Assembly: GCA_033961575.1 (NCBI GenBank)
Contig: CM066737.1
Coordinates: 104,622,709-104,686,708 of the forward strand
DNA length: 64,000 bases
Direction: 5' to 3'
Origin: Aselliscus stoliczkanus
Lineage: Eukaryota > Chordata > Mammalia > Chiroptera > Hipposideridae
In this document: in pieces, positions 11,367 to 22,906 of the stretch
How positions within the stretch are numbered: the first letter of the stretch is position 1
Layout of the letters: each line of letters opens with the position of its first letter
Translations under genes and position numbers: made by a program
Notes under the pieces: model-generated
Seen by the model: the letters and a program-made list of their open reading frames with translations, nothing else
Told to the model about the DNA's origin: nothing
The model's database searches: none

Positions 11367-13160
11367 TACAATAAAGATCAGTTACCCCACCCGGTTGTAT
11401 TTATATGCTATTTCTGCCATTGTGCATTTCCACACCTTAGCAGACAGGCCTTGATGTGCGATCTGAAAAGCCCCTTTTGTCCTCATCTCTGACAAGCTCC
11501 TCTTTGTTGGAGTAAGAGTTGGAAGAGACCTAACTCCCCTTGGAAGTTAAATTGTGGGACCAAATTGGTCGCTGTTTGGTAGAATTTTAAATTTAAAAAA
11601 AAAATTGCAAACTGAAGAAAGATATTTGCAAAAATTTAATGAAGTCATTCCAAATAGATACTTTTTTTTCAACTTGAACAAACACACAAAAATACTCTGG
11701 AAACTGAACCTTAACTGAATAAATATGCCATCTGGTCTAAATTTTTGGAGAAAGAAGATAGCGAAAACACAAAGACCATTCAACATTTATCTGTGGAAAG
11801 TCTTCCAAGACGGGACAGCAGTCGATCCAGAGTAAAAGTTTCAAACATTTAACTGAGTGTTAAACATTTGGGGTGTAAGGGCGCCATCAGGGATCATAGG
11901 CAATGCTTTATTTCCTGTCAAAATGCCTTTCCCACTGTATAGTCATTATAGATGACTGTCATTTTAATAAACACTCTGTCCTTAGTGTACAAGAAAAAGG
12001 AAAGCCAGATTAAAATGACTTTTAACTGTTACAGTGACTTGTATATGACACAAAAATTATAGTTAAAGGTTTTGCAAATGTCAGCCTCTGGGCATTATAA
12101 ATGTTGACATTTAAAATCAATCGTTTAAGCAGCTGAAAGCAGCTATAGGAGCCTTTGGAATTTAAATTGGTAGAAAGAATATATATATTTGAAGAAAAAC
12201 ACAGTGGCACGAAGCTTATAGCTCTCAACTTTAGGGAGTTTAAAGGTTTTTTAAGTTTTATATTTAGGGAGTTTGGAATTGGCCAAGACAGGACTGGTGT
12301 TTAAATAAAATATGGGTTTTGACAACAGTCCATACTTTATATGTTGTAAAGATGCTGCTTTGAGTTTAGAGCTGTAGAATGTAGGAATTGTTTCTGCACT
12401 TTCCTTCTAGAGAAACACAGGACAAATCATTTTACCCTGAAGTCTAAGAGGCAATTATGGTTCTAAGAAGACCATGTCAAGGGGTCCTGGGACTATAATC
12501 CATAGGTATGGAGAGCCTAGAACTTGTTGGAGGGGAAAGGACCAAAAGAATTAAAAAACGAACAAACAAGCAAACAAACAAGATTTGGTAACAAAATGGA
12601 TATAAATGATAAAAGAGAGGGAACAAAAGTCAAAGATGAGTCTAAGGTTTTCATTTGGGAACACCTCCCTCCTCCTACTGATAGAAAGCAAGCAGTTAGA
12701 AAAGGCATCATTTGTAGAAGAAATATAAAAAGTCTAGTCCTAAATGGCTTCAGCTATAAATAAGAGACTCTGAACTATCATTAAGAAAACAAAGACTGGG
12801 ATTTATTGATTAGCAATAGTACATTCCCTGAAATTTGTATAATGGTATGGAAAATATTAAACAGAATGAAAACCTCCAGCAATACGTAATTTCACTGGCA
12901 ACAAATCCCTTTGAAGACAAGTGGCCTTTATTTCCGAGGCAGAGGTGGCCGTGGCCCTGGATACAGGTATGATATAGACACGATCCCTCTGAGTACACAT
13001 GTGCAGGGCCCTGGTGAATGCACAGACGCGGGGGCACTGAGCTATAAGGGCCCCCGGCCGTCTTAGGGACTTGCCTTCCTTCCTTCGGGCCTCAGCGATG
13101 GCTGTGAAGCTGGTGGACACTGCTGGCAGGGGCCAGGGAAGGTCTCGAGGCGTAACTGGA
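11367..13160. other. Unassigned sequence
   Basis: About 1.8 kb, AT-rich in its first half, with a short (CAAA)n patch near 12555-12585. I see no gene. Open frames here are short, overlap on both strands and show no domain. Confidence 0.4.
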
Positions 13161-13164
13161 CAGT

Positions 13165-13960
13165 GCTGAAGAGCCAAGTTGAGAAAACCAAATTCTCCCT
13201 GTTGTCAGGTGAATAACGGTTCTCTGAAAAACCTTCTATGGCTTCACGTTTCACTTAGAAGAAAACGCAAGCTTCTCCCCCGGCTTAAGAGGCCAGGCCT
13301 GTTCCAGCCCCACGTCCCGCCCAGCATGCTGCCCGCACTCACTCTTCTGGGCCCCTCACTCACTCTCCGCGCGCCACCCTGGCCTTCCGGTCACAGCACC
13401 CTTGCCATACTGCTCCCACTACCCTACCTGCACCACTCTTAGTCCCGATCTCTACCTGGCTGGGTCGGAACATCATGCAGATCTCAGCTAAACTGTCACC
13501 TCCGGACAACCCACTCTGAGGTTGTGTCCAGGGCTCAGTTTGTACTGTGCACACGGATCACTAGGGGATCCTGTTACAATGCAGACTTGGGCTCAGGGGT
13601 TTGGAGTGTGTGGGGGGATAGGGGGTGGAGGGAGGGGAGCGGGGATTCTGCATTTCTAACAAGCTCCCAGGAGGTGCAACCCTGCTGCTCCATGGACCAC
13701 ACTTTGAGTAGCAGCACCACCCTTCAATCACTACCTGTTCATTTTCTTCATGGTGTTTCTCACACCTTGAAATTATTTATCTGTTCGTGTATTGGGTCAT
13801 TCATTCCTTCATTGGTTGAATCTATTTGTTTACTAGAAGGTAAATTCCATAAAAGCTGGGACTTTGTTTTGAGCTATTATTATTCTTTATGTTTTAAATC
13901 TTTGTATTCTCAGTGTTAGCAGAGTTCCCTGATGATCAGATCAAATACATGAAAAAATAG
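13165..13960 (+). repeat. L2 3' portion, interrupted by a MER5-like element
   Basis: Left part: 'ggcttcacgtttc', 'ctgttccagccccacgtccc', 'cagatctcagctaaactgtc'. Right part: 'ggtaaattccataaaagctg', 'ggactttgttttgagc', 'tttgtattctcagtgttag'. These are in L2 consensus order. The hAT element at 13530-13714 separates them. The 131-codon open frame at 13524-13919 spans both repeats and is not a gene. Confidence 0.65.
13530..13714 (+). mobile_element. MER5-like hAT element
   Basis: 'cacacggatcactaggggat', 'acaatgcagacttgggctca', 'ggattctgcatttctaacaa', 'gctcccaggaggtgca' and 'ggaccacactttgagtagca' match the nonautonomous MER5 hAT layout. Confidence 0.75.
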
Positions 13961-14165
13961 TTGTAATCGGCTTACCTGAGCCATATCTCCTTGAGATAAT
14001 TTGCTCCTGGTTGGACACACTTATCTAGATACAACCCTCCTAAGTTCTCGCCTAGGGCAGGGCCAGGCTCAATATGATTTTAGATTAGCTTGGCTGAAAT
14101 AGGATTCTGGTGGAGAGTTACACTTCAGTCAAGTCAAAAGAGAGAATCTGCTAGGAGATTCAGCT

Positions 14166-15058
14166 TCAATACGCTGCATTGAAGGGATAATCCTGCAAAT
14201 GAGACATATGGTCCACAGTACAGACCCTCCAGTTTCTGTTGAAGCTGAGTATGGTCACCATCATCTCATCATTCAATTGAAAGTCAAAGACTTCAAAATT
14301 CTCAACAATGCATGTTGGTGTCACAGACTTGGGGATTACAACCATATACCTCTGGGTAAGGAGCTGGATCAGAACCTGGGCTGTGTCTGTTTTGTGTGTG
14401 CTTTGCAGTGCTTCCCTTACTCTTGGGATCCTCCAGTAGGAAATGGTCCTCTAGCTTGGCCCAAGGTCTACCTGGAGAGCACAGAGGCCTGTGAACTGTG
14501 ACAGTGACACTCTTGGAGTGGCAGCAGTGGACCCATGGCTCCTGTGTGGGTGACACTCAATCTGGTTAGTCAGTGCTTTGTATTTCAGTCCAGGCTTGTT
14601 CAAGAGCCTTTCAACTTGGAAGTGGTCGAAGCTGGAGATTCCAGTGGCTTTCACCAGCCCCTTGGGCACCAGGTCCTCCACAGCTTCCTAGGTAACCAAG
14701 AATGTTACTTTATGGCTGCGGAGATTGCCTTGATTGTCTTGGGGGAAAAGTCCTTCCCAGGCTATTATCCCTGTGACCAGTGAATAAGATAGAAGTCCAG
14801 ATAGAGCAGTTTCACATCATTGAGGGTCTTCTGACAGGAGCTCTTGCTAATGATAAAGACATCATCCTGCTTCACAACATTCTCTTGGATGGCTTTCCCA
14901 CCTCATTCTTCTGATACACATAGGCGCAGATGATGTGGTGATATCCTGCATCAACTTCTACCTTCACAGGCTCCTTGACTTTGCTCGGGGAAATTTCCAG
15001 GTGCCAGGCTCACAGTGGAGATCTTGGCTTTGGTATTGAGCTCCATGAAGGTGGTCGT
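14166..15058 (-). pseudogene. Processed pseudogene of an AKR1B-family aldo-keto reductase (AKR1B10-like)
   Basis: On the minus strand, translation in shifting frames gives recognisable aldo-keto reductase blocks in the right order. Near the N terminus is ELNTKAKISTVSL. Then come the region of the catalytic tyrosine (ICAYVYQ), a [13 protein letters not shown] block with a stop directly after it, and [20 protein letters not shown] followed by NQIECHP. Late blocks are [17 protein letters not shown] and, at the end, NRNWRV then DYPFNAAY with a TGA. Functional members are cytosolic NADPH-dependent carbonyl reductases of about 316 residues. The coding length (about 890 bp) is close to full, no introns are present, and frameshifts and stops disrupt it, so it is a retrocopy. 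The original start appears as ACG at 15058-15056. The C-terminal wording fits AKR1B10-like better than AKR1B1, but I cannot exclude other AKR1B members. Related 3' UTR sequence may run below 14166. Confidence 0.9.
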
Positions 15059-15129
15059 GGTTCTTGCAGAAACGGTGCTGAGCAAGCAGGTAAATGTCGT
15101 GTGCCTTGGTTAAGGTGGCTAACCCTCAA

Positions 15130-15235
15130 GCAGGGACTTTGTGCACCATGTTCATTTTTGTATTCTCACTACTTGTCATAACACAACACCTGGCATGTCA
15201 CAGATGCTCCGTAAGTACTGTTGAATGAATGACGT
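15130..15235 (+). repeat. L2/MIR 3'-tail fragment
   Basis: 'acaacacctggcatgtcac', 'agatgctccgtaagtactg' and 'ttgaatgaatga' form the shared L2/MIR 3' terminus. It lies between the pseudogene's 5' end and the minisatellite. Confidence 0.6.
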
Positions 15236-15280
15236 TGTTCAAGATTGATTAACTCCTTTATCCTTCCAGTATTTGCTTAC

Positions 15281-15900
15281 TGAGAATTGTGGGAGAAGTA
15301 GGGAATTGTGGAGAGAATGAAGAATTGTAGGAAAAGCAAAGAACTGTGGCAGAAGCAGGGAATTATGGGAGAGCTGGCAGTTGTGGGGGAAAATGGGAAT
15401 TATTGGAGAGAATGCAGAGTGGTGGGCAAAGCCAGGAAATGTGATAGAATGGAGAGTGTGGGGGAAAATTATGGGAGAGAATGGAGAATTATCAGAGAGA
15501 AGAGAAAATTGTAGGAGCCTCATATAACTGTGGAAAAGATAGGGAATTGTGAGAGAAACAGCAAAGTGTAGGAAAAAGAAAATTGTGACAGTAATTGGAA
15601 CTGTGGGAAAGAGAGGGAATTGTGGAAAGAAGTGGGAATTGTGGGAGAGAACAGAGAATTGTGAGTGAAAATGTAAAATTGTGAGAGAAAATTGTGTGGG
15701 AGAACAGAGAATTGTAAACGAAAAGAAGAAATTGTAAGAAAAAATGGAGAATTATAGAAGGGACCAGCAATTATGGAGAGCAAAGAATTGTGGGATGGAT
15801 TGGGAATTGTGGAAGATACAGGGAATTGTGTGAGAGAATGGAGGGTTTTGGAAGAGAATGAAGAATTCTGAAAAGGACAAGGAACTATGGAAGTTGGGAG
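15281..15900 (+). repeat. Purine-rich 19-bp minisatellite, about 31 degenerate units
   Basis: Units close to GAATTGTGGGAGAGAATGG repeat for about 620 bp. Spacing between successive AATTGTG/AACTGTG cores is mostly 18-20 bases. The plus strand is strikingly purine-rich. The long minus-strand open frames here (up to 151 codons, 15520-15975), rich in Phe, Ser, Leu and Pro, are translations of the repeat and not genes. The units are diverged from each other, so the array is old or mutating without homogenisation. Confidence 0.92.
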
Positions 15901-16815
15901 GAATACAAAAGCAGCACTGATAGAGAAGATGAGGAACTGTAGGTTTGGAAAGGTGACACATTTTGCCAGGGTCAATCATAAATTCAGTGTGCAACTCAGA
16001 GATTGCTGCTGATTTAACTCTCTGCTAAACCCTCGGGTCTGACAGTATAGCAGCAGTTCCTATGACATTCCCATGGACTGGCAACCTCATAGGCACTGCC
16101 TCATAGGTTCCAAGGTCTAGGATTGTTATTCCAGACCATGTGCATTCTCTCCTCACAGGGCTTGCTCTGCCTCAGTTCTGAAAGTTAGACAGAGTGGTTT
16201 AGTGCCTCTTGGCTCTGCTATGCCTGAGAACCTACCCTTAGGAGCCCTGAAATGAGGTCTAAGTGAGACCGTTGCAAGACACTCATTTTTTATGTCATTT
16301 TTGGTTGGCAGTCCAGAAAGAAAAGGAACATACATGCTTTGCTGAGTGATACTGTCCCTCTTTTGTACTTTAATTTTCCACTGAATGCTAGGAAATCTGC
16401 TCATTCATCAGGAAATGGTCCATTTATCATTTTATGAATAAATATAATGAGAATGCTAGCTTCAGCTTGGAAGTGTTATACATATAAATCATTGGCTTTG
16501 GAATAAAACAAAAAAATCTTTGGTTGCCTCTGGCCAAGAGTTGAGGGCTTCATATTGCTGCATTTATATATCAGTGATTTCATAAGTGTTTATAATTATA
16601 ACCAGGGAGATCTCCTGGATGTAATTCAGGACTCTTTCCCTTCTTGGTCTATGATGCTTTCCATATGTTGGTTTAGAAATGTTGTACCTCTCTGTTAGCA
16701 GCCATTTTCCCCCTTAAAAAGCCATTAGCTTTTAAAGATATTAGGGATATTTTACTTTTTAAGTGGGAAGAGCATTGTAATGTTACAGATGGTTACTTTC
16801 TGTTTGAGATACTTT
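15901..16815. other. Unassigned sequence
   Basis: No gene or clear repeat is recognised in these 900 bases. The 83-codon minus-strand frame near 16153-16404 shows no domain. Confidence 0.4.
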
Positions 16816-16929
<114 letters not shown>

Positions 16930-17162
16930 ACAAAGACTTTTTCTTCAACTAAAATGTGATCATCATTGGAAACAAAAGTGGTCAAATTAATTCCTCTTCC
17001 CAGGTGCAAATGAGTGAAGACAAAGTGAGAATTAGGTTCTACATTACTGCAAAAAGAAAGGCATTGGAGGAGAGAAATGGTATTCAGTGGCTATAGAGGT
17101 GAAGTCAATCAGGATTGTCACCATCCAGCTCTGATGGCAGCAGGCCAAGCGTAGGATTAAAT

Positions 17163-17243
17163 CAAGGTTGTCAGAAAAGTCATGACATATTTTTTCTATG
17201 TTTTTCATTGCAAAAATATGTCATGACTTTTCCTATGACCCAA
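17163..17243 (+). mobile_element. Palindromic mariner-like MITE, copy 1
   Basis: About 81 bp. The left arm GGTTGTCAGAAAAGTCATGA pairs with the right arm TCATGACTTTTCCTATGACC around a short centre. TA follows at 17244-17245. Two more copies with the same arms lie at 50400-50478 and 58040-58101. The left terminal bases are degraded. Confidence 0.8.
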
Positions 17244-17329
17244 TAGACGGCTAAATAATCCAAAGAGAATCATGTTTCATTGTTTGGTTGCTTATTACAA
17301 GTTAATTCATTTTCTGTTGTCTAAAAACT

Positions 17330-17425
17330 TCTAGGGGCACCCCTGTCAGGACCCCCTCTCATTTTGAGAGCTGTTACTTTCTACTCTAATAAACTTTCCT
17401 CTGTTACAAACTTTAAAAAAAAAAT
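17330..17425 (+). repeat. Possible LTR or retrocopy 3' end
   Basis: 'cattttgagagctgttactt' followed by 'ctaataaactttcctctgtt' resembles the R region of a gammaretrovirus-like LTR with its AATAAA signal, and an A-rich tail follows. No LTR boundaries or duplication were found, so the assignment is weak. Confidence 0.35.
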
Positions 17426-17439
17426 AAAAAAAACTAGAA

Positions 17440-17620
17440 AAATTAGTAATCCTTCCTCAGTATAAAATATAATAATTCAAAAGACTCCAAAGTGTATGAG
17501 TGAAAAGTCGGCCTCCCCTTTGCCCCATCCTCTAGTCATTCAATATCCCTCCCTAGAGATAATATTGTTACCATTTCCTATGTAAAGATGATTCATTTAC
17601 AAAATAAACACTAGTTTTGA
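17440..17620 (-). repeat. L1 3' UTR fragment (reverse orientation)
   Basis: 'ccccatcctctagtcattc', 'ctccctagagataatattg' and 'ttaccatttcctatgtaaag' resemble the reverse complement of old L1M 3' UTR sequence ('...cagaggcaaccactgttac...'). Confidence 0.5.
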
Positions 17621-19754
17621 GTTCACGCTGGTTTCCACTAATATTATGGAATTTGATGCAGCAAAATTCCATTTCAATAAAATAATTTGCAATGAACTAA
17701 AATGAGATATGACCTGTATTTGTGTAGCCGCACAATGAGTATAAAGAGGTTACGTAGTAAAACAGTCAGTGGGTATGGTTGAATGGGAGACACAGTGACT
17801 TCTGTGCCAGGGAAACTTTGGGGGTCATTTCCCATCTGTAAATTGCTTTTCTGCACCAACAACTCAGTATAACTTAGGCAAAGCCCAGAATGTCCCCAAA
17901 TTCTACAGTACAGAGACAAAAGACATGCCCAGGTCAACAGGGAATTCCAGACTGCATCAAAGGAGAGATGTAATTTGCTGGAATTTCTTCAATCTGTAAT
18001 GAACAATTAGGGACAGCAGAATCTAAACCTTAAAAACACAATAGACAGACAGAATTGTGTACTCTGGGAACAGAAATCACAGGATATGAAGACCTTGTAA
18101 TTGGGGCAGATCAAGCACCTGGCAATAAGAAAGTAACCCTCCTGATAAGGCAGTGTAGGGCATAACACAAGGCCCAAGGTCCACAATCAGGCCAGAATCT
18201 GGGCAGGGTGATGAGTTAGGGTAGGCCCACTGTGAGGCATTCACAATGAGGTTAAGCGTGCAAGGATTTTACTAGGGAAAATCCTTCAGGACAAAGGGAG
18301 GAAGACGCTGAGGAAGGCTGGAGGTCAGGAAACCTCACTGCAAGTCTGATTGCGAGTGAAGGAGGGCAGGAAGGCAGGTTGGTGGGGATGTGTCCTAGGC
18401 TGCTGCGCAGACAAAGAAGGTTCAGCAAAGCTGCAGAAAGTCTTGGAGCCTAAGTCCACCACCACTGGACTCCCAGTGACAGGCACTGATAAAAAGATGA
18501 ATGTCCAATAGACTTTGTCATTGGCAGGGAGCACCGCATGGAGGCGTGGCCTCAGCACAAACGATGGGATGGATTTCAGAGCGCAACCACGATCAACTAT
18601 GCTCCTGCAGTTAGTTAGAGATCTGCAAGGTTTATTCTCATGGCCGTCATAGGCCAGGACAGCTGCTTCTCTCGGGCCTTCCTGTTTGTGAAGCGAACAC
18701 TTCCATCTGCGGCTGACTTGGAAAGTGACATCATACCCAGTCCATCTCCAGCCTTGTTCTGATCAATCCCTACTTACTTATGTTCATTCTTTAGAAAACT
18801 GTATATCATTCATTTTCCTAGAGTGGTTTTCATTATTTTGACTAACCTGTTGTCATTATGACATCTTTAGTAAAACAACCCTTTCAATTATTGTCACTAG
18901 AATTGGACCCATGAATTTCAGAGACTGAAATCAAGTTTCTGGTGCTCAGAAGAGGCAGATCAGGTTAACAAATGCTCTTTACAATGGGTCCTAAGAAAGC
19001 CAAAATATGACGTCACTTTGATGAGGGAAGTAGACTCCTGGCTGAAGCCAAAAATGTCCAGTAGAAAAAGAGCAGTTCCCAGGGGTGAGAGAAAGTCCCT
19101 CAACCCTGCAAAACTGTCCCAGTCTGTCCCTAACAAGGGCTTGCTGTGATAGAAGCGCCGTGGTTCAGCTAAATCGCTTTGGGCAGAGGAATAGCAATGC
19201 TCTATTTGCATATGTTTGGGCTAGAGCTTGTCTCCTGTTTCATGATTTGTTCTAGTTTGTATGAGAAGTGGAGATTAGAAAATGGGCAGCATATTCGTGG
19301 GAATGGAATACAATGCCTGCCTCTGAAATTAAACCCAGAGAGAGGGGTGGTTTTTGTAGTATGAGGTGCTGACCTGACCCACACAGTGCCCCTCGTATCT
19401 TAGGAACGAAACTCAGAACCGAGTTATCAAAACACTGGAACATTTCTAACCTCTCAGTGCTTTCACGAAAGTTTCAGTGAAAACTGCCCAAGACTTCTTT
19501 CTACATCCAGAGCCAATTGGGAAGAACTATAAACTGTAGCAAAAGAGGTTTCTGGAATTTGTGGTCTTCTATTTATTCATTTAAAAATTCACTCAAAAAC
19601 TGTGTATTTGTTTAAATTTTCAGTTTATTTTTGGATAAAATTCAGAAATACGAAAGAATATCCCATGAAAAATAGGTCCAGTTTCTTCTCTCACCAATGA
19701 CAATATTGAATTCTACCCAAGCCCTGTGTCCCTTCAGCAGAAAGCTAAGAAATC
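17621..19754. other. Unassigned sequence, with a CRE-like palindrome at about 19008-19015
   Basis: No gene is recognised in about 2.1 kb. A perfect TGACGTCA (consensus CREB/ATF site) occurs at about 19008-19015, but nothing else supports regulatory function. Short open frames on both strands show no domain. Confidence 0.4.
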
Positions 19755-19963
19755 TCACAGCATGGTGCCTAGAGTTCACTATATACTGTGTTGCATATCT
19801 GAAAGTTGCTAAGAGGCTAAATCTTACAAGTTCTCATCACAAGAAAAAAATCTGTAATTATGTAAGGTGATGGATGTTAACTAGATTTACTATGGTGATC
19901 ACAATATGTACAAATATCGAATCATTACGTTGTATACCTGAAACTGGTATGTTCTATGGGATT
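19755..19963 (+). mobile_element. L1 3' end fragment
   Basis: 'agttcactatatactgtgtt', 'gtaaggtgatggatgttaac', 'tatggtgatcacaatatgta' and 'acctgaaactggtatgttc' are the classical terminal L1 sequence. The 5' side is missing. Confidence 0.8.
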
Positions 19964-19979
19964 TAAAAAAAATCCCCCA

Positions 19980-20400
19980 GGGCCGGCCGAGTGGCGCATT
20001 GGTTAAGAGCTGGTTTTGGGACGCCAGCGGCCCCTGTTCGGATCCCACCGTTGACACTGCCCTCTACAGCTAATAACAGCTCCACCTGGAGCTGGGCTGC
20101 GAGCCCCAACGACCGTGTAGGCTGCAGCCCCTGCTGCAGTGGGCTGCCATAGGCTACAGTGAGTGGTCGGCAGCCAGTGTGAGCTGCCAATAGCCGCGGT
20201 GAGTGACCATCCAGAGGCCGGCGACCTATCTGCCTCATCCGGGAAGAGCACAATGATGATACCAACATGGGCCAGTGAAGCAACATCCTCCGCAACTAGA
20301 CTAAAGAACAAAAAGACAGCAACTTGTCTGTTCCCCTTCCCCGATTCCCCAATGCTGTTCCCATCCCCCAATTCCCCAATAAAATCTTTAAAAAAAAAAA
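19980..20400 (+). mobile_element. Long T+ tRNA SINE (family A)
   Basis: Starts GGGCCGGCCGAGTGGCGC with A-box-like TGGCGCATTGG and B-box GTTCGGATCC. It has one internal GTGAGC-type unit and ends 'ccaataaaatcttt' then poly(A): AATAAA plus TCTTT. The A-run plus ATCCC occurs on both sides. Minus-strand open frames of 110-122 codons (19963-20371) are its antisense reading. Confidence 0.92.
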
Positions 20401-20407
20401 AATCCCT

Positions 20408-20850
20408 GGGCTGGCCAAGTGGCCCATTGGTTAAGAGTTGGCTTGGGATGCCAGCTCTGAGCAGCAGGGCCCCAGTTCAGATCCCACATAGAGGGCCAGT
20501 GACGCTGCGCCCTCTACAGCTAAGATGGTGAACAACAGCTCAACCTGCAGCTGGGCTGCAGTGAGTCACCCGCAACACTGGAGGCTGCAGTGGGGCTGAA
20601 TGGCAGCTGGCGTGAGCTTTTGTGAGCTGCCGTGAACAGCCGTGAGTGGCTGTCCAATGGCCAGCGAGCAATTGCCTCACCCAGGAAGAGCACAATGACC
20701 ATAATACCAACATGGGCCAGTGAAGCAACGTCCTCCACAACTAGACTGAAGAACAAAAGGACAGCCACTTGTCTGTTCCCCTTCCCGGATTCCCCAATGC
20801 TGTTTGTTCCTCTTCCACAATTCCCCAATAAAATCTTTTAAAAATATTTT
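20408..20850 (+). mobile_element. Long T+ tRNA SINE, variant A', abutting the previous copy
   Basis: Begins 'gggctggccaagtggcccat' only 8 bases after the previous SINE's poly(A). It carries an extra CTCTGAGCAGCA before the B box, shared with the copy at 26946, and ends 'ccccaataaaatctttt'. AAATCCC before and AAATCCCC after suggest insertion into the earlier element's target site. Confidence 0.9.
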
Positions 20851-20929
20851 AGAAATCCCCCCAGGTTTTTGTATTCCTGGAAACAGCTTATTGCAAAGAA
20901 CCACCTTTCCTCATATAGCTATGACTTCT

Positions 20930-21401
20930 GGAAGACCTGCAGATAAACCTTTTGTTTACCTAGGACAAGAACTCTCCAAATTGCCATTTTTTGCCCTAAA
21001 AATTATTCACTGAACTGTTTTGTCACCACTGATCAATCAGAACAAAATGCTTACTATCCAAAATGTGGTTAAGCTCCTCTCCTTGCCTCAGGTCCTGGAA
21101 TTTCGGGCAACACTCAGTCTGGGCCTGCAGACAGTCTCTCCCTAGGAGAGGCTGGTCTCAGGGGGAAGTACTCTCTGATGGAGGGTGCCACTGTGCCCCT
21201 ACGGGTCATCCTGCTTCCTCAGCCCAGTTCTTTCTAGCCTTGCTTACTCCTTCCTATAAAATCCCTTTTGCATAACCCTTGAGAGTTTGGAGATCTAAGC
21301 TGGCAAGTGTTTTTCCCTGTGGCAATAGTCTCTCCCATCCTCTTGCAATAATTCTTTGGAATAAAGTCTCTCCTAAACCTGGGTTTGGTTTTCATTTGAC
21401 A
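20930..21401 (+). repeat. ERV1-like LTR fragment (3' portion)
   Basis: A TATAAAA box at about 21255, then 'ggagatctaagctggcaagt', 'ccctgtggcaatagtctctc', a polyadenylation signal in 'ggaataaagtctctcc' at about 21360 and a terminal 'tttcatttgaca' at 21401. This is the U3-R-U5 order of a gammaretrovirus-like (ERV1) LTR. The 5' boundary is approximate. No internal viral genes adjoin it, so it is a solo LTR or a truncated copy. Confidence 0.6.
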
Positions 21402-22892
21402 CCCATCTCCCAATTCTCCTCCCTGGAGGCAACTGTTCAGTTTCTTACACATCCTTGCCTACACAGTCTGTACGGCAGTCCTTCCCTTATCCGTTGGCTG
21501 TTGGTTGGTGGCCTCAGCTCCTCCTCACATGAGTCTCTCCTGGGCTGCTTGAGTGTCCTCATGACATGGTGGCTAGCTTTTCCTGCTGAGCAATCCAAGA
21601 GAGAAAAACAGAAGCCACACAATGTTTTTTATGGTAAAGCCTCAGAAGCTTTGACTGTATTCTGTTGGCCCCACAGACTAAGCCTGATACCAGTGTTGGA
21701 CGGGACTGTACAAGTGTGTGCATAGCAGGAAGTGAGGCTCATTGGCAGCTATCTTGAAAGCTGAAAACCACAAGTATGAAATGAGCAAACTCCACACTGA
21801 AAATGCTACTGTTTGAATAGTGAAGGTTCTTCACCAGATATACTGTAAGTAAAAGAAAGGAATGGGTAGGGAACCTATAGATTGGAAGAGACTAAAAAGA
21901 CATCAAATTTTAAAATATGGATAAGATTATATATAGTGTCTTGGCACATGTATCTGGGTAATAAAACTATTAAAAATTACAAAGAAGTGATTACTAAAGA
22001 AGCCAAAATGATGGTTACTTATGAGGATAGGGAGGGAAGGGACTGAGATTGGAATTGGACACAAAGAATGTGGTGATGATTACAAGGATGCTAAACTTAG
22101 AATATTTCACTAAGGCTATATGTGATTTCTTGTATCTATATTTTATCTTACAATAAAAATACTTTTTAAAAAATTAGAAATTCTAACTCTGAGGTACAAT
22201 GTTAAATCTTCCTAAGGGTATTTCTTGGACTGTGTGTAGAAGTCCCACTGCCTTTGAATACTGTAATTAAGGAGGCCAGAATATAGGTCTTTTTTATGTT
22301 ATGTTTCAAAAGTACGAAATGAAATGCAAGCATGCCAACATATTTACAACACTTCTGTATTTTTCTCCCACCACTCTTCAAAGTAGTAAAAATAAGGAAT
22401 TTCAAATGACTTCTCATCAACTACACAAGCACAATGCTCTCTTTCCTCAAAACCAGGTTCTTGTCTTTAAAATGGGAATAGGAAATTAAATAGGATGGAA
22501 TGTCCTTTGGCCCACCTTTCATGAAAGGAATTTTTATTGCAAGTAGCACCAGCATCTCAGGCCTGCCTTTTGAATGAAAGAACGAAATCCACCTCTTCCT
22601 TCTTCCTCTGTCAATAAGCGTTAGGGATCCCAAATATTAACAGAGAACCTCCCAGCAAAACATGTTTCTCATAGTTCCTCATTTCCCAACTTGACCAAGA
22701 GTCACAGCTCTATAATTTATCTTTGGATTAAATGATCCATCAGAAAGCTGTTTAACTGGACAAAAATATTTTCACCCTTAAGCTCTTCCAAAATTGATTT
22801 TAGAAACTTTCAGAGTTGTACGTTTCCATTGGCCTTACTAGAAGAACTAAGATACCAAGCTCATCTATTTGTCATGGGGTCATTGATGAGGT
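21402..22892. other. Mostly unassigned, with weak L1-like tracts
   Basis: Bases 21402-21480 ('tcctccctggaggcaactgt') resemble reversed L1 3' UTR, and 21835-22175 resembles an old L1/HAL1 3' end ending 'tcttacaataaaaatactt'. The 148-codon plus frame at 21279-21725 crosses the LTR end and L1-like sequence and has no domain, so I treat it as chance. Confidence 0.4.
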
Positions 22893-22906
22893 CCTTGCTC
22901 ACTTTT

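Noticed and set aside
15281..15900. CRISPR array reading of the 19-bp repeats
   Set aside because: The repeats are contiguous and degenerate with no unique spacers, and the genome is mammalian.
15520..15975. 151-codon minus-strand frame rich in Phe, Ser, Leu and Pro
   Set aside because: It is a translation of the 19-bp minisatellite; periodic text comes from the DNA repeat.
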